DNA of 64,000 nt from Geomonas subterranea (GCF_019063845.1 NZ_CP077683.1:3340501-3404500), one strand, 5' to 3'. Counted from the stretch's first letter, positions 1 through 8,035 are shown. Notes: generated by a model from the sequence alone, not told the origin. A program made the numbers and translations.

Positions 1-707
1 ACACCGACAACGTCCACCTGAGCCAGAAGAGCTGCCAGTACCTGCACGACGCGGTGCCGGGCGATTACGTGCAGCTTGTCGTGAGCGACACCGGGGTGGG
101 GATGGAGGCGGAGGTGCTCGAACACCTCTTCGAACCGTTCTACACGACCAAGGGGGTGGGCAAGGGGACAGGCCTGGGGCTTGCCACCGTGTACGGCATC
201 GTCCGGCAAAACGGCGGCTTCATCAACGTCTACTCCGAGGTCGGGCACGGTACCTCCTTCAAGATCTTCCTCCCGCGCACCAGCGGGGATGCCCCGGCCG
301 GGACTCAGCGCAGGTGCGCCGACGTCCGGATCGGCTCAGGCACCGTGCTGCTGGTCGAGGACAACGACATGGTGCGCAGGGTTACCAGGTCGTACCTCGA
401 GGAGTTGGGATACCACGTGATCGTTGCCGACACCCCCAGGGGGGGGATAGATATCTGCAACGACCGGCAGAACAAGATCGACCTGGTGCTGACCGACGTC
501 ATCATGCCCGGCATGAGCGGCAACGAGATGGTGCACGAGATCAAAGCGCACTTTCCCGAGGTGAAAGTGCTGTTCATGTCCGGCTACACGGCCGACCTGG
601 TGGCGAGAAGCGGCGTGGTCGAAGAGGGAATGCACTTCATCCAGAAACCGTTCGACATCAGCACCCTTTCCGTCAAAATCGAGGACACCTTCCTTTGCGA
701 CGACTGA
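1..707 (+). CDS. Hybrid sensor histidine kinase, C-terminal part (partial)
   Basis: The reading frame is open from the first bases of the window, so the N-terminal sensor and DHp domains lie outside. What is visible is the end of a HATPase_c domain with the G1 box DTGVGM and the G2 box GTGLGLATVYGIV, followed after a short linker by a complete receiver domain beginning VLLVEDND and carrying the phospho-acceptor Asp in LTDVIMPGMSG and a conserved Lys in IQKPF. This is the layout of a hybrid kinase that phosphorylates its own C-terminal receiver. The signal and the partner cannot be inferred. A strong intrinsic terminator follows the TGA stop. Confidence 0.93.
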   Translation, partial: TDNVHLSQKSCQYLHDAVPGDYVQLVVSDTGVGMEAEVLEHLFEPFYTTKGVGKGTGLGLATVYGIVRQNGGFINVYSEVGHGTSFKIFLPRTSGDAPAGTQRRCADVRIGSGTVLLVEDNDMVRRVTRSYLEELGYHVIVADTPRGGIDICNDRQNKIDLVLTDVIMPGMSGNEMVHEIKAHFPEVKVLFMSGYTADLVARSGVVEEGMHFIQKPFDISTLSVKIEDTFLCDD

Positions 708-728
708 CCGGCTCCCGCGACGTTTTCC

Positions 729-768
729 CAACCGGCTGGAGGTAGCTTGAACCGGCCGGTTTTTTTTG
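729..768 (+). terminator. Intrinsic terminator after the hybrid kinase
   Basis: ACCGGC at 731-736 pairs with GCCGGT at 755-760, and the run ACCGGCCGGT is itself palindromic. It is followed by eight T at 761-767 and beyond. It ends the kinase transcript directly before the MarR promoter. Confidence 0.75.
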
Positions 769-797
769 TTGACATTAGTTGGCCGTCAAACTAAATT
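769..797 (+). promoter_or_regulatory. marR-type promoter with operator in the spacer
   Basis: A consensus -35 TTGACA (769-774), a 17-bp spacer and -10 TAAATT (792-797) are visible. Lying between and overlapping them is an 18-bp imperfect palindrome at 776-793 with outer arms TAGTT and AACTA (14 of 18 positions symmetric), the size and form of a MarR dimer site. Binding there would block RNA polymerase, which implies autoregulation. The predicted +1 (about 803-805) falls at the ATG at 806. Confidence 0.7.
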
Positions 798-805
798 CCG
801 CTGTC

Positions 806-1231
806 ATGGAAACCAGAAACATCGCCACCATCATCAGCGAGACGCGCGCGGGGATCAACCGGTACCTGCTCCAGGAGCTCAAGCGGCTGGGGATCGACGG
901 GCTCGCCCCTTCGCACGGCGCCATCCTGTACCATCTCTTCAACAACGAAGAGGTCACCATGAAGGACCTGGCCAAGGCGGTGCGCCGGGACAAGTCGACG
1001 GTGACGGCGCTGGTAGGGAAGCTGGTTGCCAACGGCTACGTGGACAAGGTGAGCAGCACCGTCGACCAAAGGACCGTGTACGTCAGGCTTTCGCAGCGGG
1101 GGCAGGCGCTGCGCCCCGTATTCGAGGAGGTGTCGCGCAACCTTATCGATCAGATGTGGCGCGGCGTCGACGGCGCCGAGCAGCGCGAGCTGGTGCGCCT
1201 TTTGAAGAAGATCCGCGCCAACCTGCCCTAG
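806..1231 (+). CDS. MarR family transcriptional regulator
   Basis: A 141-residue protein of the usual MarR length. The winged-helix core is visible as TMKDLAKAVRRDKSTVTALV (recognition region) followed by KLVANGYV and a wing segment ending in RTVYVRLSQRG, with helices at both ends for dimerisation. The first ATG at 806 is preferred over an upstream in-frame TTG at 779, because that TTG lies inside the operator and promoter. There is no Shine-Dalgarno sequence before 806, and the predicted transcription start is within three bases, so the mRNA may be leaderless. The ligand is unknown and no obvious target gene follows, since the next gene is a short GH13-like fragment. Confidence 0.9.
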   Translation: METRNIATIISETRAGINRYLLQELKRLGIDGLAPSHGAILYHLFNNEEVTMKDLAKAVRRDKSTVTALVGKLVANGYVDKVSSTVDQRTVYVRLSQRGQALRPVFEEVSRNLIDQMWRGVDGAEQRELVRLLKKIRANLP

Positions 1232-1339
1232 GCCTTCGTCCCTTCCGTCCTGCATCTCTTTCATCCCCTTCATCCCTGTTAAAAATCCAAACGCCCTCCC
1301 CTCCCGCAAGCCATGGAATCGACGCGCTCCCGACGGAGC

Positions 1340-1366
1340 TGGGCGAATGATTATTCGCCCCTACAG
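1340..1366. repeat. Palindromic repeat family A, copy 1
   Basis: A near-perfect palindrome GGGCGAATGATTATTCGCCC followed by CTACAG. The same element recurs at 27239-27342 (as an inverted pair), 39660-39683 and 50652-50676, always in intergenic DNA just past a gene end. Confidence 0.8.
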
Positions 1367-1404
1367 TGGTCATCGCTCCCCTCCCTTGATCCCGGAGCGG
1401 GACC

Positions 1405-1794
1405 GTGGGGGCGATGTACCTGAGGATCAACGCGGCGCGCGCGGCGACACCCGAACTGCGGGAGCCGAACCGGTACTTCCTGGGACTCACGGGGGGAGGG
1501 TTCCACGAGGAGATCTTTTCGGTCGCGCGCTGGCGCGCGGAGGAGGGGGAGAGGGACGCGGTGACGCTGGTGTTCGTGAACCTGAGCGTATCCAACGGCA
1601 ACGCCGGGACCTTCCGCCTGCCCGACAGCATCCGGCTATCGGGTCTTTACCAGGTGAGGAACCTGGTGGCGGACGACGCGGACCGCAGGCTGTGGCCGGC
1701 GCCGCGCGACGCGCGGGAGATCTATCAGGAGGGGGTCTTCGTCGTCTTCACCCTTCCCAACGAGGTGCAGTACCTGAAGCTGGTTCCGGTCTGA
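1405..1794 (+). CDS. Short protein like a GH13 C-terminal beta domain (possible remnant)
   Basis: A 129-residue ORF starting at GTG 1405 (GGAG seven bases upstream; ATG 1414 is an alternative). The middle and end, VFVNLSVSNGNAGTFRLP, then GLYQVRNLVAD and a closing FVVFTLPNEVQYLKL, have the look of the beta-sandwich domain that closes alpha-amylase-family (GH13) glycosidases. No catalytic barrel is present here or upstream. It may be the 3' remnant of a lost glycosidase gene or a stand-alone carbohydrate-binding domain. The family assignment is from pattern recognition only. Confidence 0.4.
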   Translation: MGAMYLRINAARAATPELREPNRYFLGLTGGGFHEEIFSVARWRAEEGERDAVTLVFVNLSVSNGNAGTFRLPDSIRLSGLYQVRNLVADDADRRLWPAPRDAREIYQEGVFVVFTLPNEVQYLKLVPV

Positions 1795-1800
1795 CCGCTG

Positions 1801-2511
1801 TCAAGCCAGCCTCTCCAGCACGAAGCCGGCGATGGTGTGGGCGATCCGGTCGGAAGAACAGCGGTCGTTGTTGAAGAGGAGATCGTAGAGGGCGGGATCG
1901 TGCCCGTCCTGGTTGAGAAAGTCCTTGGTGAAGCGATCGCGCACCTTTTGCTGGCGGTGCATGAGCTTCTCGGCCTCCTCCTCTTCGATGCCGAGGCGGC
2001 GGGCGAGGGTCGAGATCTTGAATCGCTCGGAGCCGTAGATCCTGAAGTGGTAGGAGTGCTCCAGGTGCCTCGCCACGATGGCCCCGCCGAGATCGAGGAT
2101 CAGGACGTTCCCCTGCTCCGCGAGCGCCACCACGTGCTGGGAAAGCGGCAGGAAATAGTCGTAATTGCTCTTCCAGCGGGAGGAGAAGGTGGCGAGGATC
2201 TCGGAGAGAAGCCGGTTGTTTTCCCCCAGCGTCTTCAGGATCTCCCGGGAAAGGTTGTGGCGCTTGGCCACCTCCTCGATGATCGCCCTGTCCACCAGGA
2301 CCCATTCCTCCCCGGTCTTTCGCATCAGGATGTCGCGCAGCAGTTCCGCGGTGGGGTAGCCGGTGCAGCCGTACTCCCTCGATATGGTGATGCAGGGGCG
2401 GGCTTTCGGCTTGGCGTGCCGGGAGGCCGCCTTCTCCTTCTGTCTGCGGTTGTACTCCTCGAGGCTCCCGATCCTCAGGTCCACCGAGGGTATGAACAGG
2501 TTGTCAGGCAT
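1801..2511 (-). CDS. Cytidylate kinase-like family protein
   Basis: A 236-residue protein of the cytidylate-kinase-like P-loop family. ITISREYGCTGYPTAELL corresponds to the nucleotide-binding region, where the canonical GXXXXGK loop is replaced by GCTGYPT, and VLVDRAII and ILDLGGAIVARH follow. A basic, Glu-rich C-terminal region resembles the lid segment. The start at 2511 is supported by an AGGGGGG ribosome site, while the frame is open further upstream. It is the last gene of a receiver-PilZ-kinase operon, 20 bp after the PilZ gene. The substrate is not known, and the family name does not prove CMP kinase activity. Confidence 0.8.
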   Translation of the reverse strand: MPDNLFIPSVDLRIGSLEEYNRRQKEKAASRHAKPKARPCITISREYGCTGYPTAELLRDILMRKTGEEWVLVDRAIIEEVAKRHNLSREILKTLGENNRLLSEILATFSSRWKSNYDYFLPLSQHVVALAEQGNVLILDLGGAIVARHLEHSYHFRIYGSERFKISTLARRLGIEEEEAEKLMHRQQKVRDRFTKDFLNQDGHDPALYDLLFNNDRCSSDRIAHTIAGFVLERLA

Positions 2512-2531
2512 GATCCCCCCTTCGCGCGGCA

Positions 2532-3251
2532 CTAGCCGCTCATCTCCTTCAATTCCCGTATCAGGTCCACCTGGCGCTGAAAGATGAACCGCGAGAGTAC
2601 CCCCTCGATCTGGGGATCGGAGCCGATCGAAAAGCGGCACAACTCGCCGCCGTCCGCTTCGGCCAGTTCCACCACCGTCGCCGGCAGTTCCAGCGGGGTC
2701 ACCGTGTTGTGCAGCAGGTTGGGTATCATGACCTTCAGCAGCACCTCGTCCCCCTTTTCCAGCAGGCTCCGCTCTGAGCTCAGCGCCGAGAAGCCGCCCA
2801 GTGATACATCGAGCGCCTTCGCCGCGACCTTCCGCCCCGCGATCGTTATCTCGGCGTCAGCAGGGGGCTCCAGTTCGAGCCGCAGCGAGGCGCGCTGCTC
2901 CACCATCAGGTCCACGTAGCTGAAGTTGTGCAGCGACGCCATCATGCGCCGCACGTCCGCGTCCTTGACCTCGGCAAGCAGGGTATGGGCGAAGGTGCCG
3001 CACTTGATGCAGGTCCGCCCGGAGATCCCCAGGGCCACCGCCTGCTGCGGGTGCACGTCCAGTTCCAGGATCTCCCCGCTGACTTCCACCAGGGTCGCCG
3101 GATAGCTGATCGGCAGCCCCTTGTAGTAGTTAAGCAGTTTCACCCCGACGCCCGGACCGCGCTTGACAAGATCCCTGAAGCCGCCGAGGATCTCGGCGCA
3201 GTCCGCCTCTGTGGACGCTTTCACCATGGTCCGGTAGAAATTAGGTTCCAT
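2532..3251 (-). CDS. PilZ domain protein (c-di-GMP effector candidate)
   Basis: A 239-residue protein with an N-terminal region of about 110 residues of YcgR-like character and a C-terminal PilZ domain. The PilZ signature is visible as QRASLRLEL (the RxxxR-type segment, here R-x3-R) followed about 30 residues later by DVSLGG, the D/NxSxxG motif that contacts c-di-GMP. It lies 12 bp downstream of a single-domain response regulator and 20 bp upstream of the cytidylate-kinase-like gene, so the three are probably co-transcribed. A CIKC pair in the N-terminal half might bind metal. The output partner is unknown. Confidence 0.85.
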   Translation of the reverse strand: MEPNFYRTMVKASTEADCAEILGGFRDLVKRGPGVGVKLLNYYKGLPISYPATLVEVSGEILELDVHPQQAVALGISGRTCIKCGTFAHTLLAEVKDADVRRMMASLHNFSYVDLMVEQRASLRLELEPPADAEITIAGRKVAAKALDVSLGGFSALSSERSLLEKGDEVLLKVMIPNLLHNTVTPLELPATVVELAEADGGELCRFSIGSDPQIEGVLSRFIFQRQVDLIRELKEMSG

Positions 3252-3263
3252 GGAAAATCCTTG

Positions 3264-3656
3264 TCAGAGCAGCCCGTGGCGCTGCAGCACGGCCATCAAA
3301 TCGGCCCGCGATACGGGTTTGACCAGGTAGTCCGTGCAGTCGCCGTCCCACATCGCCTCCTCCATGTTGGCGGGAGAGTTCAAGGAGGTGGTCATGATGA
3401 TCACGCTCTTGCGCCCTGCCGTCCCCTCTTCCTTTTCGGCCTTGCGCATCAGCCGCAGCGCTTGCTGCCCGTCCATCTCCGGCATGACGATATCGAGCAG
3501 CACCAGGTCGAAAGGAGGCCCCTGTCGCAGCGCGGCGCTGAACAGATCCACCCCTTCCCGCCCGTTGCCCGCCGTCTCGATATCCGCCACCCCCTGCAGG
3601 AACATCATGAGCCCCTCACGCAGGAATTCGTTGTCTTCAATGATCAGGCACTTCAT
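3264..3656 (-). CDS. Single-domain response regulator receiver
   Basis: A 130-residue stand-alone CheY-like receiver. IIEDNEFLREGL supplies the acidic pocket, LVLLDIVMPEMDG the phospho-acceptor Asp, IIMTTS the conserved Thr position and DYLVKPVS the conserved Lys. There is no output domain. It is the first gene of the operon continuing into the PilZ protein, so a likely role is to connect a phosphorylation signal with c-di-GMP output. A GGGAG ribosome site precedes the ATG. No cognate kinase is adjacent. Confidence 0.9.
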   Translation of the reverse strand: MKCLIIEDNEFLREGLMMFLQGVADIETAGNGREGVDLFSAALRQGPPFDLVLLDIVMPEMDGQQALRLMRKAEKEEGTAGRKSVIIMTTSLNSPANMEEAMWDGDCTDYLVKPVSRADLMAVLQRHGLL

Positions 3657-3775
3657 ATCGCTCCCCCAACGGCCACGCCCGTGGCGCCGCGGCTGATTTC
3701 CCGGCCGTCATCCGCACGCCGCCGGTGATCCACTGCCATCCTTATCGGCGTCGTTTCATGAGCCTTGAATGCCGC

Positions 3776-4729
3776 TTACTGTTTTGTTTCCTGTGACGGC
3801 TCGAGCCGCTCCGCGCCTTCCTCCTCGAGCGCCAGTCGCACCGCCGCCTCGAAGCCGGTGAGCGGGATGGGGAGGATCTTCCGGATTTCCTGGTCGTGGC
3901 AGATGACCTCGTTGCCCAGCCCCTCTATGAGCGGCATGGAAATGGAGGGCTTCACGGGCGTGATAAGCCAGACCCAGTAGGAGGAGAGTTTCGGGGTGAG
4001 AAACGGGACCGGGATGATCTTGATGGACTTCTTTTCCACCGCCGCGAAGTGCTCCATCATCTCCCTGTAGGAGAGGAGTTCCGGTCCGCCGACGTCGTAG
4101 GTCTTCCCGGCCGTGCGCGGGTCCTTCAGGCACCCCACCAGGTAGGCGATCACGTCCTGCACCGCGATGAACTGGCACTTGGTCGAGACCCAGCGCGGCG
4201 TGATCATGACCGGAAGCCTCTCCACGAGGTAACGGATCATCTCGAAGGAGGCGCCCCCCGCGCCGATGATGACGGCGGCCCTCAGGTAGGTGGTCTGGAA
4301 GGCGCCGCGCTGCAGGATCCTGGCAACCTCCAGGCGGCTCGCCAGGTGCTCGGAGAGTTGGTCCCCCTCCTCCCCCAGCCCCCCGAGGTAGATGACCCGC
4401 TTCACCCCCTGCATCTCCGCCGCAGCCACGAAGTTCTCCGCCGCCTGCCGGTCGCGCCGCTCAAAGCCGGCGCGCTCCCCGGCCATGGCGTGCACCAGGT
4501 AGTAGGCCGTCTCGATCCCCCGCAGGGGAGCGAGCAGCGAGTTGCGCTGCAACAGGTCCCCCTGGGCCACCTCCACCTGCGGCGGGAAGGGGGCGTCGGG
4601 CCGGCGCACCAGGCAGCGCACCGGGATCCCTTCCGCTGTCAGCGCGTCGACGAGCCTCCTCCCTATGAAACCGGTGGCTCCGGTTATCAGTACCTTCGCT
4701 TTGGCGTTCTCACTCTGGCTCAAGAGCAT
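3776..4729 (-). CDS. NAD(P)-binding SDR-family epimerase/reductase
   Basis: A 317-residue atypical short-chain dehydrogenase. The N-terminal VLITGATGFIGRRLVDAL is the Rossmann GxxGxxG loop, and VRCLVRRPD follows strand 2, where the Arg residues suggest NADPH. The segment ETAYYLVHAM is typical of the YbjT/SDR_a5-like group. The usual YxxxK catalytic pair is not evident, so it may be a binding or quinone-type reductase rather than a sugar epimerase. It is transcribed alone on the minus strand, with a possible promoter at 4770-4797. The substrate is unknown. Confidence 0.8.
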   Translation of the reverse strand: MLLSQSENAKAKVLITGATGFIGRRLVDALTAEGIPVRCLVRRPDAPFPPQVEVAQGDLLQRNSLLAPLRGIETAYYLVHAMAGERAGFERRDRQAAENFVAAAEMQGVKRVIYLGGLGEEGDQLSEHLASRLEVARILQRGAFQTTYLRAAVIIGAGGASFEMIRYLVERLPVMITPRWVSTKCQFIAVQDVIAYLVGCLKDPRTAGKTYDVGGPELLSYREMMEHFAAVEKKSIKIIPVPFLTPKLSSYWVWLITPVKPSISMPLIEGLGNEVICHDQEIRKILPIPLTGFEAAVRLALEEEGAERLEPSQETKQ

Positions 4730-4769
4730 CTCCGCTGTTACTGTTCTTTGGGGACATCCGAATTGAATC

Positions 4770-4797
4770 AGTTTAGGTGCTGGACACTCAAAGTCAA
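4770..4797 (-). promoter_or_regulatory. Possible promoter of the SDR gene
   Basis: Read on the minus strand, TTGACT (4797-4792), a 16-bp spacer and TAAACT (4775-4770) resemble a sigma-70 promoter about 40 bp upstream of the start codon. Confidence 0.4.
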
Positions 4798-4934
4798 CAC
4801 CGCCCGAACCTGCGCGGCAAGCGTCTCATTCAATGGAAGTTTGCCGCTTTAAAACCTGCCCCGCATCCATTATCATTGCTACCTGGCCCCGCATCATCCG
4901 GGAGCCAACATCAGTCACGCAAGGAGAAAACGTC

Positions 4935-5231
4935 ATGAAAGTCATGGTTGACCTGTGCATCGTCCCGCTGGGTGTCGGCGTATCCCTTTCCAGCTACATC
5001 GCTGCCTGCGAAAAGGTTCTGAACGACGCCGGCCTGAAGATCGCGCTGCATTCCTACGGGACCAACATCGAAGGGGAGTGGGACGACGTATTCGCCGCCA
5101 TCAAGCGCTGTCATGAGACGGTTCACGCCATGGGCGCCCCGCGCATCACCTCCACCGTTAAGCTCGGCACCCGCACCGACCGGGAGCAGAGCATGGAGGA
5201 CAAGATCAGGAGCGTGAAGGAGAAGATGTAA
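4935..5231 (+). CDS. MTH1187 family thiamine-binding-type protein
   Basis: A 98-residue protein of the MTH1187/YkoF-like superfamily, small ferredoxin-fold proteins reported to bind thiamine or hydroxymethylpyrimidine. Typical features are the N-terminal VDLCIVPLGVGVSLSSYIA, the central ALHSYGTNIEGEWDDVFAAI and the C-terminal TSTVKLGTRTDR. The start at ATG 4935 is set by AAGGAG nine bases upstream. No thiamine genes lie nearby, so the physiological ligand is not shown by context. Confidence 0.85.
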   Translation: MKVMVDLCIVPLGVGVSLSSYIAACEKVLNDAGLKIALHSYGTNIEGEWDDVFAAIKRCHETVHAMGAPRITSTVKLGTRTDREQSMEDKIRSVKEKM

Positions 5232-5351
5232 GGCTCCCCTGTGCGGAGAGGTTCGAGCCGCTTGCAAAACGTGCATCCCCACATATATTTCAACAGTCCC
5301 GGCTGGCCGCGCCGGGAGGGACGTCAATCTTTTCCCATGGGAGGTTCGTCT

Positions 5352-6503
5352 ATGTCGAAGAAACTGGTGATGTGCTTTGATGGGACCTGGAACAAACCGG
5401 ACGAGAAAAGCGACGGGAGAGACACCAACACCAACGTGGAAAGGCTCTTCGTCTCCATCGCCGGCGTCGATGCCAGGAATTACGCCGGTGGTGGCCTGAC
5501 CACCGGTACCCTGAAATGGTACGACTCCGGCGTCGGCACCAAGTGGTACGAACACATCCGCGGCGGCGCCTTCGGCTACGGGCTGTCGCTCAACATCCGC
5601 GAGGGATACAAATTCCTGATCGACAACTACGATCCTGGCGACGAGATCTACGTCTACGGCTTCAGCCGCGGCGCCTACACGGCCAGGAGCCTGGTGGGGC
5701 TGATCAGGAACTCGGGGCTGCTGGACCGGGAACAGATTCTCAAGATCCGGGACGATGATAACTACCCCTGCTGGCCGCGCCCGAACCTCGATCAGTTGAA
5801 AAAGATGAAAGCCGATGACGTTCCGCACATCATGGACGCCTACCAGCTTTACCGCAACCGGGACGGCAGCGCCGACACGGATTTCGCGGTGATCTTCAGG
5901 GGAAACTATGCCTACCCCGACGTGAAGATCAGGCTGCTCGGGGTCTGGGATACCGTCGGCGCCCTTGGTATCCCGTTCAAACTGTTCGAATCCTTCAACG
6001 CCGAACAGTACAAGTTTCACGACCAGGAACTAAGCGCCATCGTCGAGAACGCCTTTCACGCCATCGCCATAGACGAGCACAGGGAGAATTACGATGTGAC
6101 GATCTGGAATCCCAAGCAGAAGGTGAACCAGGTCATGGAGCAGGTATGGTTTGCGGGTGCGCACGCCGATGTCGGCGGAGGGTACGAGGTGCCGGAGCAT
6201 CCCCTTGCCGATGCAGCGCTGGCATGGATGCAGAAGAAGAGCCTGCTGAACGGAAGCGGGCTGACCTTCACGACGATGCAGCAGGTGGATGAAGAAAAGA
6301 TCCAACAGGCGCGCCCGACAGACTCCTTTAACCAGTTCCTCGGCGGCGTGTACCGGATGTTGAAAGACCGGCACTACCGGATGATGGGGGCAACGGAGTA
6401 CGGCAACGAATATTGCCACGAGATCTGCCGCCAGATGAAGGGGTACGCCCCCAGGAACAAGGGGTATGTCACGATAAAGTTCGAACTGCCTGCGTCACCC
6501 TGA
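5352..6503 (+). CDS. DUF2235 alpha/beta hydrolase (Tle1-like fold)
   Basis: A 383-residue DUF2235 protein. It opens with LVMCFDGTWN, the family's N-terminal signature, has the nucleophile elbow YGFSRGAYTARSL (GxSxG), an acidic segment LGVWDTVGALG and a late His in FAGAHADVGGGY, giving a Ser-Asp-His triad. Relatives include type VI secretion phospholipase effectors of the Tle1 group, but no secretion genes, VgrG or immunity gene occur in this window, and there is no signal peptide. The ATG at 5352 follows GGGAGG. A strong terminator follows at 6540. The role is probably that of a cytoplasmic lipase/esterase; this is inference. Confidence 0.85.
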   Translation: MSKKLVMCFDGTWNKPDEKSDGRDTNTNVERLFVSIAGVDARNYAGGGLTTGTLKWYDSGVGTKWYEHIRGGAFGYGLSLNIREGYKFLIDNYDPGDEIYVYGFSRGAYTARSLVGLIRNSGLLDREQILKIRDDDNYPCWPRPNLDQLKKMKADDVPHIMDAYQLYRNRDGSADTDFAVIFRGNYAYPDVKIRLLGVWDTVGALGIPFKLFESFNAEQYKFHDQELSAIVENAFHAIAIDEHRENYDVTIWNPKQKVNQVMEQVWFAGAHADVGGGYEVPEHPLADAALAWMQKKSLLNGSGLTFTTMQQVDEEKIQQARPTDSFNQFLGGVYRMLKDRHYRMMGATEYGNEYCHEICRQMKGYAPRNKGYVTIKFELPASP

Positions 6504-6539
6504 TGAGCGGCGGAGTCGCCGCAGCGCCGGTCTGAATAG

Positions 6540-6579
6540 AACGCCCGCCCCCTTGGGGGCGGGCGTTGTTGTTTTCTTT
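6540..6579 (+). terminator. Intrinsic terminator after the DUF2235 gene
   Basis: A perfect 13-bp stem, AACGCCCGCCCCC against GGGGGCGGGCGTT with a TT loop, is followed by GTTGTTTTCTTT. Confidence 0.85.
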
Positions 6580-6634
6580 GCCGGTTGCGGCAGGAAACCG
6601 GTGATGGTGGAACGCACGCAGAAGGGCGCCGCGT

Positions 6635-7033
6635 TTACCGCTCCTCGACGGCGAGCATCTCGACCTCGAAGAAGACGTCCTGCCCGGCGGGAAGGGGCTC
6701 GCGGTAATCACGGGTCCTGCCGGGGAGGGAAAGGGAGACGTCCCCTCCCGCACCGGGGCCGAAATCGTAGGCGACGCCCGGGGCCCGGCCGGTCGAGAAG
6801 GCGAAGTGGGAGCCCAGGGGAAAGGGGAAGAGGTTCGCCTCTGCGCCCGGCACGCGTATCACCCGGTGATCCCCCCGGGCCATCCCCATGAGCCCCTGCT
6901 CGAGGGCGGGAGGAACGCGCCCCGTTCCCACCACGAACTCGAAGGTGTTGTGCTCGCCGACCAGGTAGACCCTGCCGTCATCGAGCCTGCACTTGTACCT
7001 GATATTGACCCTTTTGCCGGATTCGGTTTCCAT
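6635..7033 (-). CDS. FKBP-type peptidyl-prolyl cis-trans isomerase
   Basis: A 132-residue single-domain protein. VNIRYKCRLDDGRVYLV is the first FKBP strand pair, and GTGRVPPALEQGLMGMARGD matches the core G.G...P..E..L.GM..G segment of SlyD/FkpB-type enzymes. A longer flap-like insertion follows, ending in FFEVEMLAVE, the usual closing strand. It lacks the His/Cys-rich metal tail of SlyD. It has no signal peptide and is probably cytoplasmic. The gene stands alone, with a TATAGT -10 element on the minus strand at 7072-7077. The exact substrate class is unknown. Confidence 0.85.
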   Translation of the reverse strand: METESGKRVNIRYKCRLDDGRVYLVGEHNTFEFVVGTGRVPPALEQGLMGMARGDHRVIRVPGAEANLFPFPLGSHFAFSTGRAPGVAYDFGPGAGGDVSLSLPGRTRDYREPLPAGQDVFFEVEMLAVEER

Positions 7034-7121
7034 GGGGCACCGCCTTTTTTGGGGGTTGGACCAGAAACCACACTATAGTAGCAAAGACATTAATTATTTC
7101 AAACACGACACCGGAAACCGC

Positions 7122-8024
7122 TCAGACCCCGATCCAGGCGGCCCCGAAGACGCCGGCGGAATCACCCAACTCGTTTTTCAGGACCGGCGTGCGCAGGTCG
7201 TTGTGAAAGACGTAGTGCCGCACCCGTTCCAGGCCGGCGTGGTAGAGCTCCTCGATGTTGGAAAGACCTCCTCCAAGGACCACGGCGTCGGGATCGAGGA
7301 CCGAGATGAGGCCGCCCAGGCTGCGGCCGAAGTCGTCGAGGAAGGTGTTGAAGGCCAGGAGGGTACGCGCCTCGCCGCGGCGCGCTCCGGCCACGATCTC
7401 CTCCATGGTGAGGCTCACGCCGTTGCGCGCGAGATAGGCCGCCTCCACGCCGGACCCGCTGATCTTGGTCTCGATGCAGCCGCGGTTGCCGCAGTAGCAG
7501 GGGGACCCCGCGGGATCGATCGAGACATGCCCCCACTCGCCGCTGATACGGTGCGGCCCCTCGCGCACGATTCCGTCGATGCAGATCCCACCGCCGCAGC
7601 CGGTCCCCATGATCACCCCGAACGCCACCTGGTGCCCGACGCCCGCCCCCTTGCGGCACTCGGCCAGGGTGAAGCAGTCCGCGTCGTTGCGCACCCCGAC
7701 CCTTCTCCCCAGGATTTTTTCCAGGTCGGCCGGGAAGGGACGCCCGATCAGGCAGACGGAGTTGGCGTTGCGCACGAGGCCAGTGACCGCATCCACCGAG
7801 CCGGGAATGCCCACACCGACGCTGTACGGCACCCCCTCCGGGAGTCGTGCCGCGAGGTCCCGCACCAGCTGAGCCACCGACTCCAGGACGGCCTGGTACC
7901 CCTCCGACAGCGGCGTGGAGCGGCGCTGTCGGGCCAGGACCGCGTCCAGAGGGTCGAGGAGCACCCCCTCCGTCTTGGTCCCCCCGAGGTCGATGCCGAT
8001 ACGATACAGGTCAGCGTCTGTCAT
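7122..8024 (-). CDS. ROK family sugar kinase (fructokinase-like)
   Basis: A 300-residue ROK protein of usual length. IGIDLGGTKTEGVLLD is the ATP phosphate-binding motif, GIPGSVDAVTGLVRNANS closely resembles E. coli Mak fructokinase, GTGCGGGI precedes the sugar site, and GEWGH followed by CYCGNRGCIET gives the His and three Cys of the ROK zinc site. It should phosphorylate a hexose (fructose, glucose or an amino sugar) in the cytoplasm. The ATG at 8024 is chosen over the GTG at 8030, because the AGGGAG ribosome site would be too close to the GTG. No transport genes are adjacent. Confidence 0.9.
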   Translation of the reverse strand: MTDADLYRIGIDLGGTKTEGVLLDPLDAVLARQRRSTPLSEGYQAVLESVAQLVRDLAARLPEGVPYSVGVGIPGSVDAVTGLVRNANSVCLIGRPFPADLEKILGRRVGVRNDADCFTLAECRKGAGVGHQVAFGVIMGTGCGGGICIDGIVREGPHRISGEWGHVSIDPAGSPCYCGNRGCIETKISGSGVEAAYLARNGVSLTMEEIVAGARRGEARTLLAFNTFLDDFGRSLGGLISVLDPDAVVLGGGLSNIEELYHAGLERVRHYVFHNDLRTPVLKNELGDSAGVFGAAWIGV

Positions 8025-8035
8025 GTGCACTCCCT

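Noticed and set aside
779-805. TTG start at 779 for the MarR gene
   Set aside because: It lies within the operator and between the promoter boxes, upstream of the likely transcription start.
8025-8030. GTG start at 8030 for the ROK kinase
   Set aside because: It would overlap its own AGGGAG ribosome site; the ATG at 8024 has correct spacing.
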